Shown here: piece by piece, positions 44,119-51,966 of the stretch
Layout of the letters: each line of letters starts with the position of its first letter
How positions within the stretch are numbered: the first letter of the stretch is position 1
Source of the DNA: JAGQZY01 sp964588335
GTDB lineage: Bacteria; Bdellovibrionota; Bdellovibrionia; Bdellovibrionales; JAGQZY01
Assembly (NCBI GenBank): GCA_964588335.1
Contig: CAZPOV010000006.1
Coordinates: 62,001 to 126,000 of the forward strand
Direction: 5' to 3'
DNA: 64,000 nt
Notes under the pieces: model-generated
The model's input: the letters and a program-made list of their open reading frames with translations, nothing else
What the model was told of the DNA's origin: nothing
Database searches by the model: none
Position numbers and translations under genes: made by a program

Positions 44119-44553
44119 TCACAAGCTTGGCTCGATGCCGATTTCTTTAAGTTCCATTTTCTTTAAAACCGCTAAGACCGCTACCAGGTTTTCGTATTTG
44201 GTTGATTTCTTAGGTCTAATAAAGGCCATTTTGATGTCGGGGTAATTCTGTTGTAGTTTTTCGATAACCGGCTCCATCTCTGTCGCCTCAACCTCAGACA
44301 CATTGACTTTGACGGTTTCCACAGTTTGACCTTTTTGCTCAACACCCACACTGTAAACATTATTGGACAGTAATGAGATGGCAAACCGATCGGGCTCACC
44401 CTTGTTGTCGGAGCTTTCACCGATGGCTTGTTTCACATCCATCGTACCCACCGGTAACCAGACCGCTGTTAGAAGTAAAAAACTAATCAAAACAGCGAGC
44501 AGTGAAATCACTGGTAGGAGATTGACATCGAAATTTGTTTCATTGCTTTCCAT
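44119..44553 (-). CDS. TolR/ExbD-family protein lacking the catalytic aspartate
   Basis: 144 residues with the usual plan: short N terminus, one transmembrane helix (about 12-32), periplasmic domain. The region Asp9-Val-Asn-Leu-Leu-Pro-Val-Ile-Ser17-Leu-Leu aligns with the ExbD motif Asn-x-Thr-Pro-Phe-Ile-Asp, so Ser17 replaces the essential Asp and no other acid lies in the helix. It may be a structural subunit paired with the Asp-bearing paralogue in a heteromeric motor. A sequencing error is unlikely because the frame and family pattern are otherwise intact. Confidence 0.85.
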   Translation of the reverse strand: MESNETNFDVNLLPVISLLAVLISFLLLTAVWLPVGTMDVKQAIGESSDNKGEPDRFAISLLSNNVYSVGVEQKGQTVETVKVNVSEVEATEMEPVIEKLQQNYPDIKMAFIRPKKSTKYENLVAVLAVLKKMELKEIGIEPSL

Positions 44554-44581
44554 GGGTTTTCTCCTCGAGATTCCTATTTAT

Positions 44582-45277
44582 TTACTGAGCGGCTTGACGT
44601 CGACGCACCTTACGCTGTGGAACAGACTCGTACTTGAAGCTTAACCAGTTGAAGGCTTTTAAAGCGGCCTGGTTCAGGTCCTCAGAAAGGTTGTTGGCTC
44701 GGTTGTGTAAAAGTCCGAAGGCCACCAACGCCGGGATAGCCATAATTAGACCATAAGCGGTGGTGTTCATTGCCATCGCGATACCGGCCGTTAACTGAGC
44801 CGCTTTTTCAACAGGGTCCATGTCACCAACGGCCGAGAAGGCGTGGATCAAACCAACGATGGTTCCAAGAAGACCCAAAAGAGTCCCGGTGTTACCAAGC
44901 ATTGAAAGGAGTCCTGTTCGTTTGTTAAGTTGTGAATTTTCTTTTAAAAGCACTTCGTCCATGCGCGCCTGGATTTCGTCACGTCCTCCCATTTCAAGAG
45001 CCGCACTAGCACCCGCTCGCACCACGCGACCAATGGGATTGTCAGGGGGTAAAGTGTTGGTTCGGTCAATCACTTGCTCAAGACGACCGGCTTTAATATC
45101 AGATTCAAAACTATTGATGAGTAATCCATTATTGGTGTCTTTAGCGATATAGAGTTTGATCGCTCGCTCAGCGATGATGGCAATTGAAAACACTTGCGCC
45201 ACAAAAATGGCCCACATCCAAATACCACCTTGCGAGAAGGCTGCGACAATTGATTGAACTAAACTTAGATTTTCCAT
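44582..45277 (-). CDS. TolQ/ExbB/MotA-family motor channel protein (AglR-like)
   Basis: 231 residues with three transmembrane segments (about 18-43, 122-149, 163-190). The family signature Gly-Asn-Thr-Gly-Thr-Leu-Leu-Gly-Leu-Leu-Gly-Thr-Ile-Val-Gly and the Thr/Ala-rich third helix (Met-Asn-Thr-Thr-Ala-Tyr-Gly-Leu) line the proton path. It is the first gene of the ten-gene leftward run, and the promoter should lie in the 307 nt upstream. AglR of Myxococcus gliding is the closest functional comparison; a Tol or Exb role is also possible, but no TolB or TonB-box receptor is nearby. Confidence 0.9.
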   Translation of the reverse strand: MENLSLVQSIVAAFSQGGIWMWAIFVAQVFSIAIIAERAIKLYIAKDTNNGLLINSFESDIKAGRLEQVIDRTNTLPPDNPIGRVVRAGASAALEMGGRDEIQARMDEVLLKENSQLNKRTGLLSMLGNTGTLLGLLGTIVGLIHAFSAVGDMDPVEKAAQLTAGIAMAMNTTAYGLIMAIPALVAFGLLHNRANNLSEDLNQAALKAFNWLSFKYESVPQRKVRRRQAAQ

Positions 45278-45584
45278 ACACGCTCCTGTATTCGTTTAAC
45301 ACCTGAACAGTAATACACATTTGGTGCCAAGCCTGTGCGGCGGCTGGTTTCGAATTAAGGCTCAACCGCTGTGAAATCTTTTTAGCGAGGTGCCGTAGAA
45401 AGTCACCTTTTGCAGAGACTAGAGAATTCTTGGCTGGGGAAGTAAAAACCACCTCGCCAATCGGCATCGCCTTGAGTTTTTCTAAATCCTTCAAAAAATC
45501 CACCAAAAATGCACAGATCTTTAAAGAGCACGAGACAGAAATAAAATAGAGTGTTATCTGCTTTCAGCAAAGGGGGGCTTTTTT
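45278..45584. other. Divergent intergenic region (307 bp)
   Basis: It separates the leftward motor operon from the rightward secreted protein gene and must carry promoters for both. A TAAAAT at 45542-45547 is a possible -10 for the rightward gene, without a convincing -35. On the minus strand an open frame without a ribosome site (about 45506 to 45278, running on into the tolQ-like gene) has a protein-like composition over some 75 codons and may be a gene remnant. Confidence 0.45.
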
Positions 45585-46049
45585 ATGAGTCGAATTTTAT
45601 CCAGTTTCATTTTTTTATTGTTTTGTCAGATGGCCTCGGCCACGGTTGACGCCTACACATCGGCTTGGATCGTTGTGAAAGACCTACAGCAGGAAGACCA
45701 GTTTTGGTTGAAACAAGTGCCAATTATTGGTTGCTTTGGATTGCCGCAGGGACCAACATTGGAGCAATTTGTATCTCCTTATCGCGTCCGCGCCACCATG
45801 GGCTGTGGCTATACCCAGGCGCCCATGAAAAATATCAATGAATTAAGTTGCGCAAAAGTGCTAAGCACAGTTGAAAACAGTGACTACGCAAGCTTTGGTC
45901 GAATTGTTCTCGATATTTCGAAGTGTCAGTTTAAAAACAACGCGCGCTACATCACCTTGGTGCGGACGGCGGCCGCCCGCAACTTTCCACAAACCAAAAA
46001 TGGCAAGGTCCAGGCTGATAAAGAAGTCGAGCTTATTCTAAAGAAATAA
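45585..46049 (+). CDS. Small secreted protein, unknown
   Basis: 154 residues. The signal peptide ends Ala-Ser-Ala-Thr-Val. The mature domain has four cysteines (Ile-Gly-Cys-Phe, Met-Gly-Cys-Gly, Ser-Cys-Ala, Lys-Cys-Gln), suggesting two disulphides. AAAGGGGGG precedes the ATG. No family recognised. It stands alone between the motor operon and the amidase. Confidence 0.72.
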   Translation: MSRILSSFIFLLFCQMASATVDAYTSAWIVVKDLQQEDQFWLKQVPIIGCFGLPQGPTLEQFVSPYRVRATMGCGYTQAPMKNINELSCAKVLSTVENSDYASFGRIVLDISKCQFKNNARYITLVRTAAARNFPQTKNGKVQADKEVELILKK

Positions 46050-46065
46050 TTCTTAGGCTCATCTC

Positions 46066-46107
46066 CCCCTTTTGTCTCGGCTGGTTTAAAAGCCATCGGC
46101 AAAGGGG
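46066..46107 (+). terminator. Two-tier hairpin after the secreted-protein gene
   Basis: CCCCTTTTG (46066-46074) pairs with CAAAGGGG (46100-46107), and an inner GGCT/AGCC pair caps it. It starts 16 nt after the upstream stop. The following run (CCTTTAATC) is only weakly T-rich, so it is either a modest terminator or a processing structure. Confidence 0.35.
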
Positions 46108-46172
46108 CCTTTAATCGGTCGTAAGTGTGAAGTCATCGAGACCGCCGAATGCCTGAACTGGACAAAGGTATC

Positions 46173-46195
46173 AGCTCAAGGTGTTGCCTTGAGCT
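46173..46195. other. Perfect 9-bp hairpin in the amidase upstream region
   Basis: AGCTCAAGG and CCTTGAGCT flank a 5-nt loop, about 80 nt before the amidase start. The downstream sequence is pyrimidine-rich but not a clean T run. It could be a terminator or a structured leader element. Confidence 0.35.
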
Positions 46196-46277
46196 CTGCC
46201 TCTTCTATGTCCTTTCTTTTGTCTGGAACTTGGTTGGCATTATTTATCCGCCCCAGGCATGGGGTTAAGATATAAGG

Positions 46278-47036
46278 ATGAGAAAGTGGATTCCCCTTGT
46301 TGTCTTTATTTTATCTTCGACCTCTCAGGCGGCCCTTCGCGTGACCATCGACCCTGGGCACGGTGGCAGTGAGAAAGGCGCTGTTCATGGAGGGGTGATT
46401 GAAGCTCAAGTGGCGCTGCAAATTTCTCAACGATTGTATCGGCACATGAAAAACGACCCAACCTTTGAAACCCAGATTTTACGAACCTCCGATAGCAAAA
46501 GTATTGAGCTTGAGGATCGCGTGAAACGTTCAGAAGACTTTAACACTGACTTGTTTGTTTCGATTCATGCCAATGCCAATCCCAATCCAAAAGTTTCAGG
46601 TATCGAATTCTATATTCAAAACCAACTGCCGGTGGATGAAGAGTCACTGTTTCTAGCCCACATGGAGCACGGTCCCGCTAACGAAAAAGAAAAGCGCCCG
46701 AAAGGCGATGTCGAAAGCATTCTCTACGACTTGGAAAAATCAAACAAAATTCTTACCAGTTATCAAGTCAGTGGATATCTGCGAAAAAAATGGCAGCAGC
46801 GCAAGCGCTATCCGATTCGTCAAGGTCCTTTCTACGTCTTGAGCCAAACTGAAACTCCAGCGGTGTTGATCGAAGTTGGCTACCTGACCAATAACAGAGA
46901 ACGTAAGAGACTGACCCATAAAGACTTTCAAGAGTCACTTGCCCGAAAAATCCACATCGCTTTAAAAGACTATGCGAAAAACATGGACAAACTTCCGTTT
47001 GGCATTCTAAAACCACAGAATGCAAAGACACGATAA
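46278..47036 (+). CDS. N-acetylmuramoyl-L-alanine amidase (Amidase_3, AmiC-like), exported
   Basis: 252 residues. A signal peptide ending Ser-Gln-Ala-Ala precedes the zinc amidase domain: Thr-Ile-Asp-Pro-Gly-His-Gly-Gly with the first His ligand, Val-Ile-Glu-Ala near 50 with the Glu ligand, Val-Ser-Ile-His-Ala-Asn-Ala-Asn with the second His, and Val-Leu-Ile-Glu-Val-Gly-Tyr-Leu near 195 with the catalytic Glu. It cleaves stem peptides from peptidoglycan. Its 3' end overlaps rph by 17 nt. Confidence 0.93.
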   Translation: MRKWIPLVVFILSSTSQAALRVTIDPGHGGSEKGAVHGGVIEAQVALQISQRLYRHMKNDPTFETQILRTSDSKSIELEDRVKRSEDFNTDLFVSIHANANPNPKVSGIEFYIQNQLPVDEESLFLAHMEHGPANEKEKRPKGDVESILYDLEKSNKILTSYQVSGYLRKKWQQRKRYPIRQGPFYVLSQTETPAVLIEVGYLTNNRERKRLTHKDFQESLARKIHIALKDYAKNMDKLPFGILKPQNAKTR

Positions 47037-47742
47037 AAGAACTCTCGATCAACTTCGACCCGTTAAAATTACAACCCATTACAACCGCTACGCCGAGGGC
47101 AGTGCCCTGGTGGAGTTTGGGCACACCAAAGTCGCTTGTACAGCGTCTGTGGAATCCAACATCCCGAAATGGCTGATCGGTCAAGATCAAGGCTGGGTGA
47201 CAGCCGAGTACGGCATGCTTCCTCGCTCCACCCATGATCGAATGCGTCGGGACAAAACCAGCACCTCAGGCCGCTCGCAAGAGATTTCAAGACTGATTGC
47301 TCGCTCCCTACGAAGCTGCGTGGATCTCTATAAACTTAAAGACACTCAAATCACAGTCGACTGTGATGTTTTACAAGCCGATGGCGGCACTCGCACAGCC
47401 GCGATTACAGGTGGTTACGTCGCTTTGGCCATGGCCGTTGATTATTTATTAGAGAAAAAACAAATTGCCGAGAACCCGCTTCTAAACAAAGTTGCAGCCA
47501 TCAGTGTGGGTATCTTGGAAGACCAAGCGTTCTTGGATCTTTGCTATCAAGAAGACAGCAACGCCGAAACCGACTGCAATTTTGTGATCAATGATCGAGG
47601 CGGTCTGGTTGAAATTCAAGGAACCGCCGAAGACCGCTCGTTCTCTAGAGATCAGCTGAATGTCATGTTAGACCTGGCGATTAAAGGATGTGAAGAACTG
47701 CATCAGGCCCAGGGCTTGGCTTTACAAGGGAGACACTCCTAA
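47020..47742 (+). CDS. rph: Ribonuclease PH
   Basis: 240 residues, the standard length. It trims tRNA 3' ends by phosphorolysis. Seen: Arg-Thr-Leu-Asp-Gln-Leu-Arg-Pro-Val at the start, Ala-Glu-Tyr-Gly-Met-Leu-Pro-Arg-Ser-Thr near 65, Arg-Ser-Gln-Glu-Ile-Ser-Arg-Leu-Ile-Ala-Arg-Ser-Leu-Arg near 85, and Asp-Cys-Asp-Val-Leu-Gln-Ala-Asp-Gly-Gly-Thr-Arg-Thr-Ala near 120. It overlaps the amidase by 17 nt and rdgB by 1 nt. Confidence 0.97.
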   Translation: MQRHDKRTLDQLRPVKITTHYNRYAEGSALVEFGHTKVACTASVESNIPKWLIGQDQGWVTAEYGMLPRSTHDRMRRDKTSTSGRSQEISRLIARSLRSCVDLYKLKDTQITVDCDVLQADGGTRTAAITGGYVALAMAVDYLLEKKQIAENPLLNKVAAISVGILEDQAFLDLCYQEDSNAETDCNFVINDRGGLVEIQGTAEDRSFSRDQLNVMLDLAIKGCEELHQAQGLALQGRHS

Positions 47743-48335
47743 TGAAATTATGGCTTGCGACAGGTAACAAAGGCAAAGTGGAGGAGATTAAAAACCTTCT
47801 TAACGACATCGCCATCGACATTCACACTCAAGATGAAATGAGCTACTTCTCGCAACCTCCAGAGGATGGTAACAGCTTTGAAGCCAACGCCCGCATCAAA
47901 GCCAAAGCCCTGCACGCCATGCAATCGGACTCTTGGACTCTGGCCGATGATTCTGGTTTAGTGGTTGATGGTTTGGGCGGCTTACCGGGAATCCATTCGG
48001 CCCGTTATGCCGGACCGCAAGCTCGCTCCTCCGAAAACAACGCCAAACTCTTAAAAATGATGCAATTGCGGAGTGCTGACAATCGTGCCGCCCATTTTCA
48101 CTGCACCCTGGTGGCCATTGATCCCAACAATAAAGAGTATGTTTTTGAGGGACGGCTTCTTGGAGAGATTGCGAAATCGGCCCGTGGTGAAGGTGGATTT
48201 GGTTACGATCCGGTTTTTATTCCCGAAGGCCATGAGAAAACGGTGGCGGAAATGAGTGCCGCTGAAAAAAATGCAATATCTCACCGTTCTAAAGCTTTAA
48301 AAGCCTTCGTTGAAGTTTTAAAAACAACTGTCTAA
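47742..48335 (+). CDS. rdgB: XTP/dITP diphosphatase (non-canonical purine NTP pyrophosphatase)
   Basis: 197 residues. It removes inosine and xanthine triphosphates from the nucleotide pool. The N-terminal Leu-Ala-Thr-Gly-Asn-Lys-Gly-Lys-Val-Glu-Glu-Ile and Ala-Asp-Asp-Ser-Gly-Leu-Val-Val-Asp near 67 are diagnostic, followed by Gly-Tyr-Asp-Pro-Val-Phe near 153 and Ser-His-Arg-Ser-Lys-Ala near 183. The rph-rdgB pairing is common in bacteria. Confidence 0.97.
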   Translation: MKLWLATGNKGKVEEIKNLLNDIAIDIHTQDEMSYFSQPPEDGNSFEANARIKAKALHAMQSDSWTLADDSGLVVDGLGGLPGIHSARYAGPQARSSENNAKLLKMMQLRSADNRAAHFHCTLVAIDPNNKEYVFEGRLLGEIAKSARGEGGFGYDPVFIPEGHEKTVAEMSAAEKNAISHRSKALKAFVEVLKTTV

Positions 48336-48380
48336 TTCAATTATTTACAAGGTCACCAAAGGGTGCTAACAGGGTGTGTC

Positions 48381-49328
48381 ATGTCGCAAATAAAAATGTT
48401 CTCGGGAACTTCAAATCCGCAATTCGCCCAGGCTGTGGCCAAATCAGCCGGTGTTCGATTAGGAAATTCTGAAATCACTCGCTTTGCCGATGGTGAAGTT
48501 CAGGTGGAAATTCAAGAAAGTGTGCGTGGCGATAGTGTTTTTGTGATTCAAAGCACCTGCCCGCCTGTGAACGAAAATTACATGGAACTTTTTGTTATGC
48601 TTGATGCCTTAAAACGGGCCTCAGCAAAAGAAGTCACGGCTGTTATCCCCTACTACGGCTACGCTCGCCAAGACCGTAAAGTGGCTCCACGAGCGCCTAT
48701 TTCAGCAAAATGTATGGCTGACCTGGTCACCGCCGCAGGGGCGACGCGGGTGGTTTGCGTGGACCTCCACGCCGCTCAGATTCAGGGCTTTTTCAACTGT
48801 CCTGTGGACCATTTGTACGCCATCCCGACCCTGGCCAACCAATGGAAAAGCCGTTATGGCACGGGTGAAGAATTCGTGGTTGTCAGCCCGGATGCTGGAG
48901 GGGTGGAAAGAGCCCGCGCCTTTGCCAAGAAAATCAATTGTTCGATGGCGATCATCGATAAACGCCGCAGCCGTGCCAATGAGGCCAAAGCTTTGCGCCT
49001 GATTGGTGATGTGACCGACAAAACCGCCATCATAGTAGACGATATGATTGATACCGCAGGGACTTTAACACAAGCTGTTGACAGTCTTATCCAAAATGGG
49101 GCAAAAAGGGTGTTCGCAGTTGCAACCCACGCTCTTTTTTCTGGCCCAGCCGTCGGCCGTTTGACAGAAAGTGGCGTTGAAAAAGTTTTGGTTTCCGACA
49201 CCATTCCATTGAGTGAAGAGGCCATTGCCTGCGGCAAAATGGAAGTCATTAGCATGGCTCCCGTGGTGGCTGAAGCTCTCCTCCGTATTTACGGAAATGC
49301 CTCGGTCTCCTCACTGTTTAATGACTAG
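48381..49328 (+). CDS. prs: Ribose-phosphate pyrophosphokinase (PRPP synthetase)
   Basis: 315 residues from the ATG at 48381. It makes PRPP from ribose 5-phosphate and ATP. The start Lys-Met-Phe-Ser-Gly-Thr-Ser-Asn, the flexible loop Tyr-Ala-Arg-Gln-Asp-Arg-Lys near 97, the divalent-metal site Asp-Leu-His-Ala-Ala-Gln near 130 and the PRPP loop Val-Asp-Asp-Met-Ile-Asp-Thr-Ala-Gly-Thr near 220 are all present. It is followed 19 nt later by rplY, a widespread arrangement (prs-rplY-pth). Confidence 0.97.
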   Translation: MSQIKMFSGTSNPQFAQAVAKSAGVRLGNSEITRFADGEVQVEIQESVRGDSVFVIQSTCPPVNENYMELFVMLDALKRASAKEVTAVIPYYGYARQDRKVAPRAPISAKCMADLVTAAGATRVVCVDLHAAQIQGFFNCPVDHLYAIPTLANQWKSRYGTGEEFVVVSPDAGGVERARAFAKKINCSMAIIDKRRSRANEAKALRLIGDVTDKTAIIVDDMIDTAGTLTQAVDSLIQNGAKRVFAVATHALFSGPAVGRLTESGVEKVLVSDTIPLSEEAIACGKMEVISMAPVVAEALLRIYGNASVSSLFND

Positions 49329-49347
49329 GACAATAAAGAGGTAGGAA

Positions 49348-50040
49348 ATGACACAAGATAAACTGAGCATGACTGTTGAAGCGAGACAACCTGGAAAAGG
49401 AGCCTCTGGCGCCTATCGGAAAGATCGTAAAGTTCCTGCCGTTATTTACGGTCCAAAAACAAAAAACGTAAACTGCTTATTGGATGAAATTTTTGTTCTT
49501 AAGCATTCTGGGACACGTCACGAAAGCTCTATTTTCCAAACCAAAAGTGACGAAAAAAACTTAAGCGGCATGAAAGTGATGCTGAAAAAAATTGATACTC
49601 ATCCAGCCACTAAAAGACCCATTCACGTTGATTTGTACGCTCTTGATATGACTGCAAAAATTAAAGTGAACGTCAACGTCGTATTCGAAGGAACGCCTGC
49701 CGGTGAAGAAGAAGGTGGAGTGCTACAAGTCATCCTTCGCGATATCGAAATTCAATGTAACCCGGTTGATATTCCGGAATCTATTAAAGTCGACGTATCA
49801 GGTATGGCGGTCAATGATTCTATCCACGTGTCTGACATTTCTTTTCCTGCTGGAATCGAGCCAATGACCGACGCCGAAAGAACGGTTTGCACAGTCAGTA
49901 TTCCTCGCGAAGAGCCTGAAGAGCCGGTTGAAGCGGCCGCCGAAGGTGAAGAAGGCGCTGAAGGTGCCGAAGGCGAAGCGGCTGCAGGCGCTGAAGGTGC
50001 CGCCAGCGAAGGTGCCGCAGAAGACAAAAAAGAATCCTAA
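49348..50040 (+). CDS. rplY: Ribosomal protein bL25 (Ctc/TL5 type)
   Basis: 230 residues: an N-terminal 5S rRNA-binding domain (about 1-93) with Arg-Lys-Asp-Arg-Lys-Val-Pro-Ala-Val-Ile-Tyr-Gly and the C-terminal beta domain of the long Ctc type (about 95-190). The last ~40 residues are a low-complexity Glu/Ala/Gly tail ending Asp-Lys-Lys-Glu-Ser, with several near-repeats of Ala-Glu-Gly. Such acidic tails are common in long L25 proteins. Confidence 0.95.
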   Translation: MTQDKLSMTVEARQPGKGASGAYRKDRKVPAVIYGPKTKNVNCLLDEIFVLKHSGTRHESSIFQTKSDEKNLSGMKVMLKKIDTHPATKRPIHVDLYALDMTAKIKVNVNVVFEGTPAGEEEGGVLQVILRDIEIQCNPVDIPESIKVDVSGMAVNDSIHVSDISFPAGIEPMTDAERTVCTVSIPREEPEEPVEAAAEGEEGAEGAEGEAAAGAEGAASEGAAEDKKES

Positions 50041-50058
50041 TCTGGATTCGCGTCTGCA

Positions 50059-50625
50059 ATGTGGTTGATCGCAGGTCTTGGAAATCCTGGAAAAAAGTAC
50101 CTGTTAACCCGACACAACGTTGGGTTTATGGCTGTCGATTATTATCTTAATAACATTGGCAGCCCTCCTGAAAAAAAAGAGCACAAATCACTGACCTACA
50201 GTTTTATGCTCGAAAATGAAAAAGTCATCATGGCAAAACCGCAAACCTACATGAATGACTCTGGCGATGCGATTCAGGCCCTCACTCACTTTTATAAAAT
50301 TCCACCAGAAAAAGTGATCATCATTCACGACGAAGTGGAGCTGCCTTTTCAGCAAATGAAACTGCAGTTCAAAAGAGGCCATGGTGGGCAAAATGGAATT
50401 CGCGATATTCATCAGAAGCTGGGAACTCCTGCTTACTACCGAGTTCGAGTGGGCGTTGGACGTCCCGATGGCAAAAAAGATGTTTCTGCCCACGTGTTGT
50501 CACCGTTTAATAAGGATGAGCAATCTCAGTTGCCCGATGTTTTGGAACGCGTAAGCGACGGGATTGAAACCTTGATCTGCGAAGACTTCGGCAAAGCCGC
50601 CACCCAAATGAATCAAAAAGTTTAA
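50059..50625 (+). CDS. pth: Peptidyl-tRNA hydrolase
   Basis: 188 residues. It recycles peptidyl-tRNA released during translation. Gly-Leu-Gly-Asn-Pro-Gly-Lys-Lys-Tyr near 5-13, Thr-Arg-His20-Asn-Val-Gly-Phe carrying the catalytic His, Pro-Gln-Thr-Tyr-Met-Asn-Asp-Ser-Gly near 61 and His-Asp-Glu-Val-Glu-Leu with Gly-His-Gly-Gly-Gln-Asn-Gly near 93-115 are all standard. It follows rplY by 18 nt. Confidence 0.97.
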   Translation: MWLIAGLGNPGKKYLLTRHNVGFMAVDYYLNNIGSPPEKKEHKSLTYSFMLENEKVIMAKPQTYMNDSGDAIQALTHFYKIPPEKVIIIHDEVELPFQQMKLQFKRGHGGQNGIRDIHQKLGTPAYYRVRVGVGRPDGKKDVSAHVLSPFNKDEQSQLPDVLERVSDGIETLICEDFGKAATQMNQKV

Positions 50626-50754
50626 ACTTCCTTTCTTTGATCGACTCAGACGATGAAGGTCATCGCACCTTGCCTTTGGCGATTGCCAGCAGCCCCTATT
50701 GCCGTTAAGATGCTCTGCAAAATCAAAAGGTTATTAGACCTATAGGAGCAAACC

Positions 50755-51855
50755 ATGGCTTTACAGTGTGGAATCGTTGGACTACCGAATGTGGGCAAAA
50801 GCACCTTGTTTAATGCACTGACCGCAGCTAAAGCCGAAGCGGCCAATTTTCCATTCTGTACCATTGATCCCAATGTGGGCGTGGTCACAGTTCCGGATCC
50901 ACGCTTGAAACAGATCACAAGTTTGATAAAGCCACAAAAAGAAATTCCCACAGCCATGGAGTTTGTCGACATTGCCGGCTTGGTGGCCGGTGCCAGTAAG
51001 GGTGAAGGTTTAGGGAATCAGTTTCTTGCCAATATCCGTGAAACCGATGCCATTATTCAAGTGGTGCGCTGTTTTGATGATCCTAATATTGTTCATGTCT
51101 CAGGATCGGTGGACCCTTTGCGGGATATTGATGTCATCAACACCGAACTGATGCTCGCCGACCTTGAGTCCATCGAAAAAAGAAAACAGAAAATGGAAAA
51201 ACAAGTCCGAGCCACTAAGGACAAAAAGATGGAGCGTGAACTGGCTATTATTGTCGATATTCACCAAGCCTTATCGGATGGTAAACCGGCTCGCACGGTC
51301 AGTGTCGATAAAGACGACAAGAAGTTTGTTAAAGAACTACAATTGCTAACCTCAAAACCGGTTTTGTATGTGTGTAACGTCAGTGAAGACGATTTTTCAG
51401 CGGGGGGCAATGACTGGTCGAAGCAGGTGGAGAAATTTGCTAGCGAAGAAGGAAACAATTCGCTCCTTGTCAGCTCGGCCATGGAAGCTGAAATCGCTCT
51501 TTTAGAACCTGAAGAACAAGAAGAGTTTTTAGAGTCCTTAGGAGTTGAGGAGCCCGGCCTGCATCGCTTGATTCGAGAAGCCTACCGTTTATTAGAACTG
51601 CAAACCTTCTTTACTGCCGGCGAAAAAGAAGTTCGGGCCTGGACCATAAAACAAGGCATGAAAGCGCCACAGGCCGCCGGTGTGATTCATACCGATTTTG
51701 AAAAGGGTTTTATCCGCGCTGAAACCTACAATTGCGAAGACTTATTCAATTTAAAAACAGAGCAAGCTGTGAAGGACGCCGGCAAATACCGACTGGAAGG
51801 CAAAGAGTACGTTGTAAAAGACGGCGACGTCCTATTCTTCCGCTTTAACGTCTAG
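50755..51855 (+). CDS. ychF: Redox-regulated ATPase YchF (Obg-like)
   Basis: 366 residues. The P-loop is Gly-Leu-Pro-Asn-Val-Gly-Lys-Ser-Thr-Leu near 8-17, followed by Asp-Ile-Ala-Gly-Leu-Val near 68. In place of the GTP-selecting NKxD motif it has a segment around Tyr-Val-Cys-Asn-Val near 205, as expected for this ATP-preferring member. The TGS domain occupies the C-terminal ~85 residues with Phe-Ile-Arg-Ala-Glu-Thr. TAGGAG precedes the ATG. Confidence 0.96.
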   Translation: MALQCGIVGLPNVGKSTLFNALTAAKAEAANFPFCTIDPNVGVVTVPDPRLKQITSLIKPQKEIPTAMEFVDIAGLVAGASKGEGLGNQFLANIRETDAIIQVVRCFDDPNIVHVSGSVDPLRDIDVINTELMLADLESIEKRKQKMEKQVRATKDKKMERELAIIVDIHQALSDGKPARTVSVDKDDKKFVKELQLLTSKPVLYVCNVSEDDFSAGGNDWSKQVEKFASEEGNNSLLVSSAMEAEIALLEPEEQEEFLESLGVEEPGLHRLIREAYRLLELQTFFTAGEKEVRAWTIKQGMKAPQAAGVIHTDFEKGFIRAETYNCEDLFNLKTEQAVKDAGKYRLEGKEYVVKDGDVLFFRFNV

Positions 51856-51966
51856 AACGTCTCAATGTGGTCAAAAATTGGGAGGGCGATAGAGGTTGAA
51901 TGTCTCGATTTGAGAAATTTGTATTTTCAACTGTTGTTCGTGAACTCAACCGCCGATACTTAAATT

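Noticed and set aside
49920..50030. Short tandem repeats coding Ala-Glu-Gly units
   Set aside because: This is the normal low-complexity acidic tail of long bL25 proteins, not a separate repeat element.
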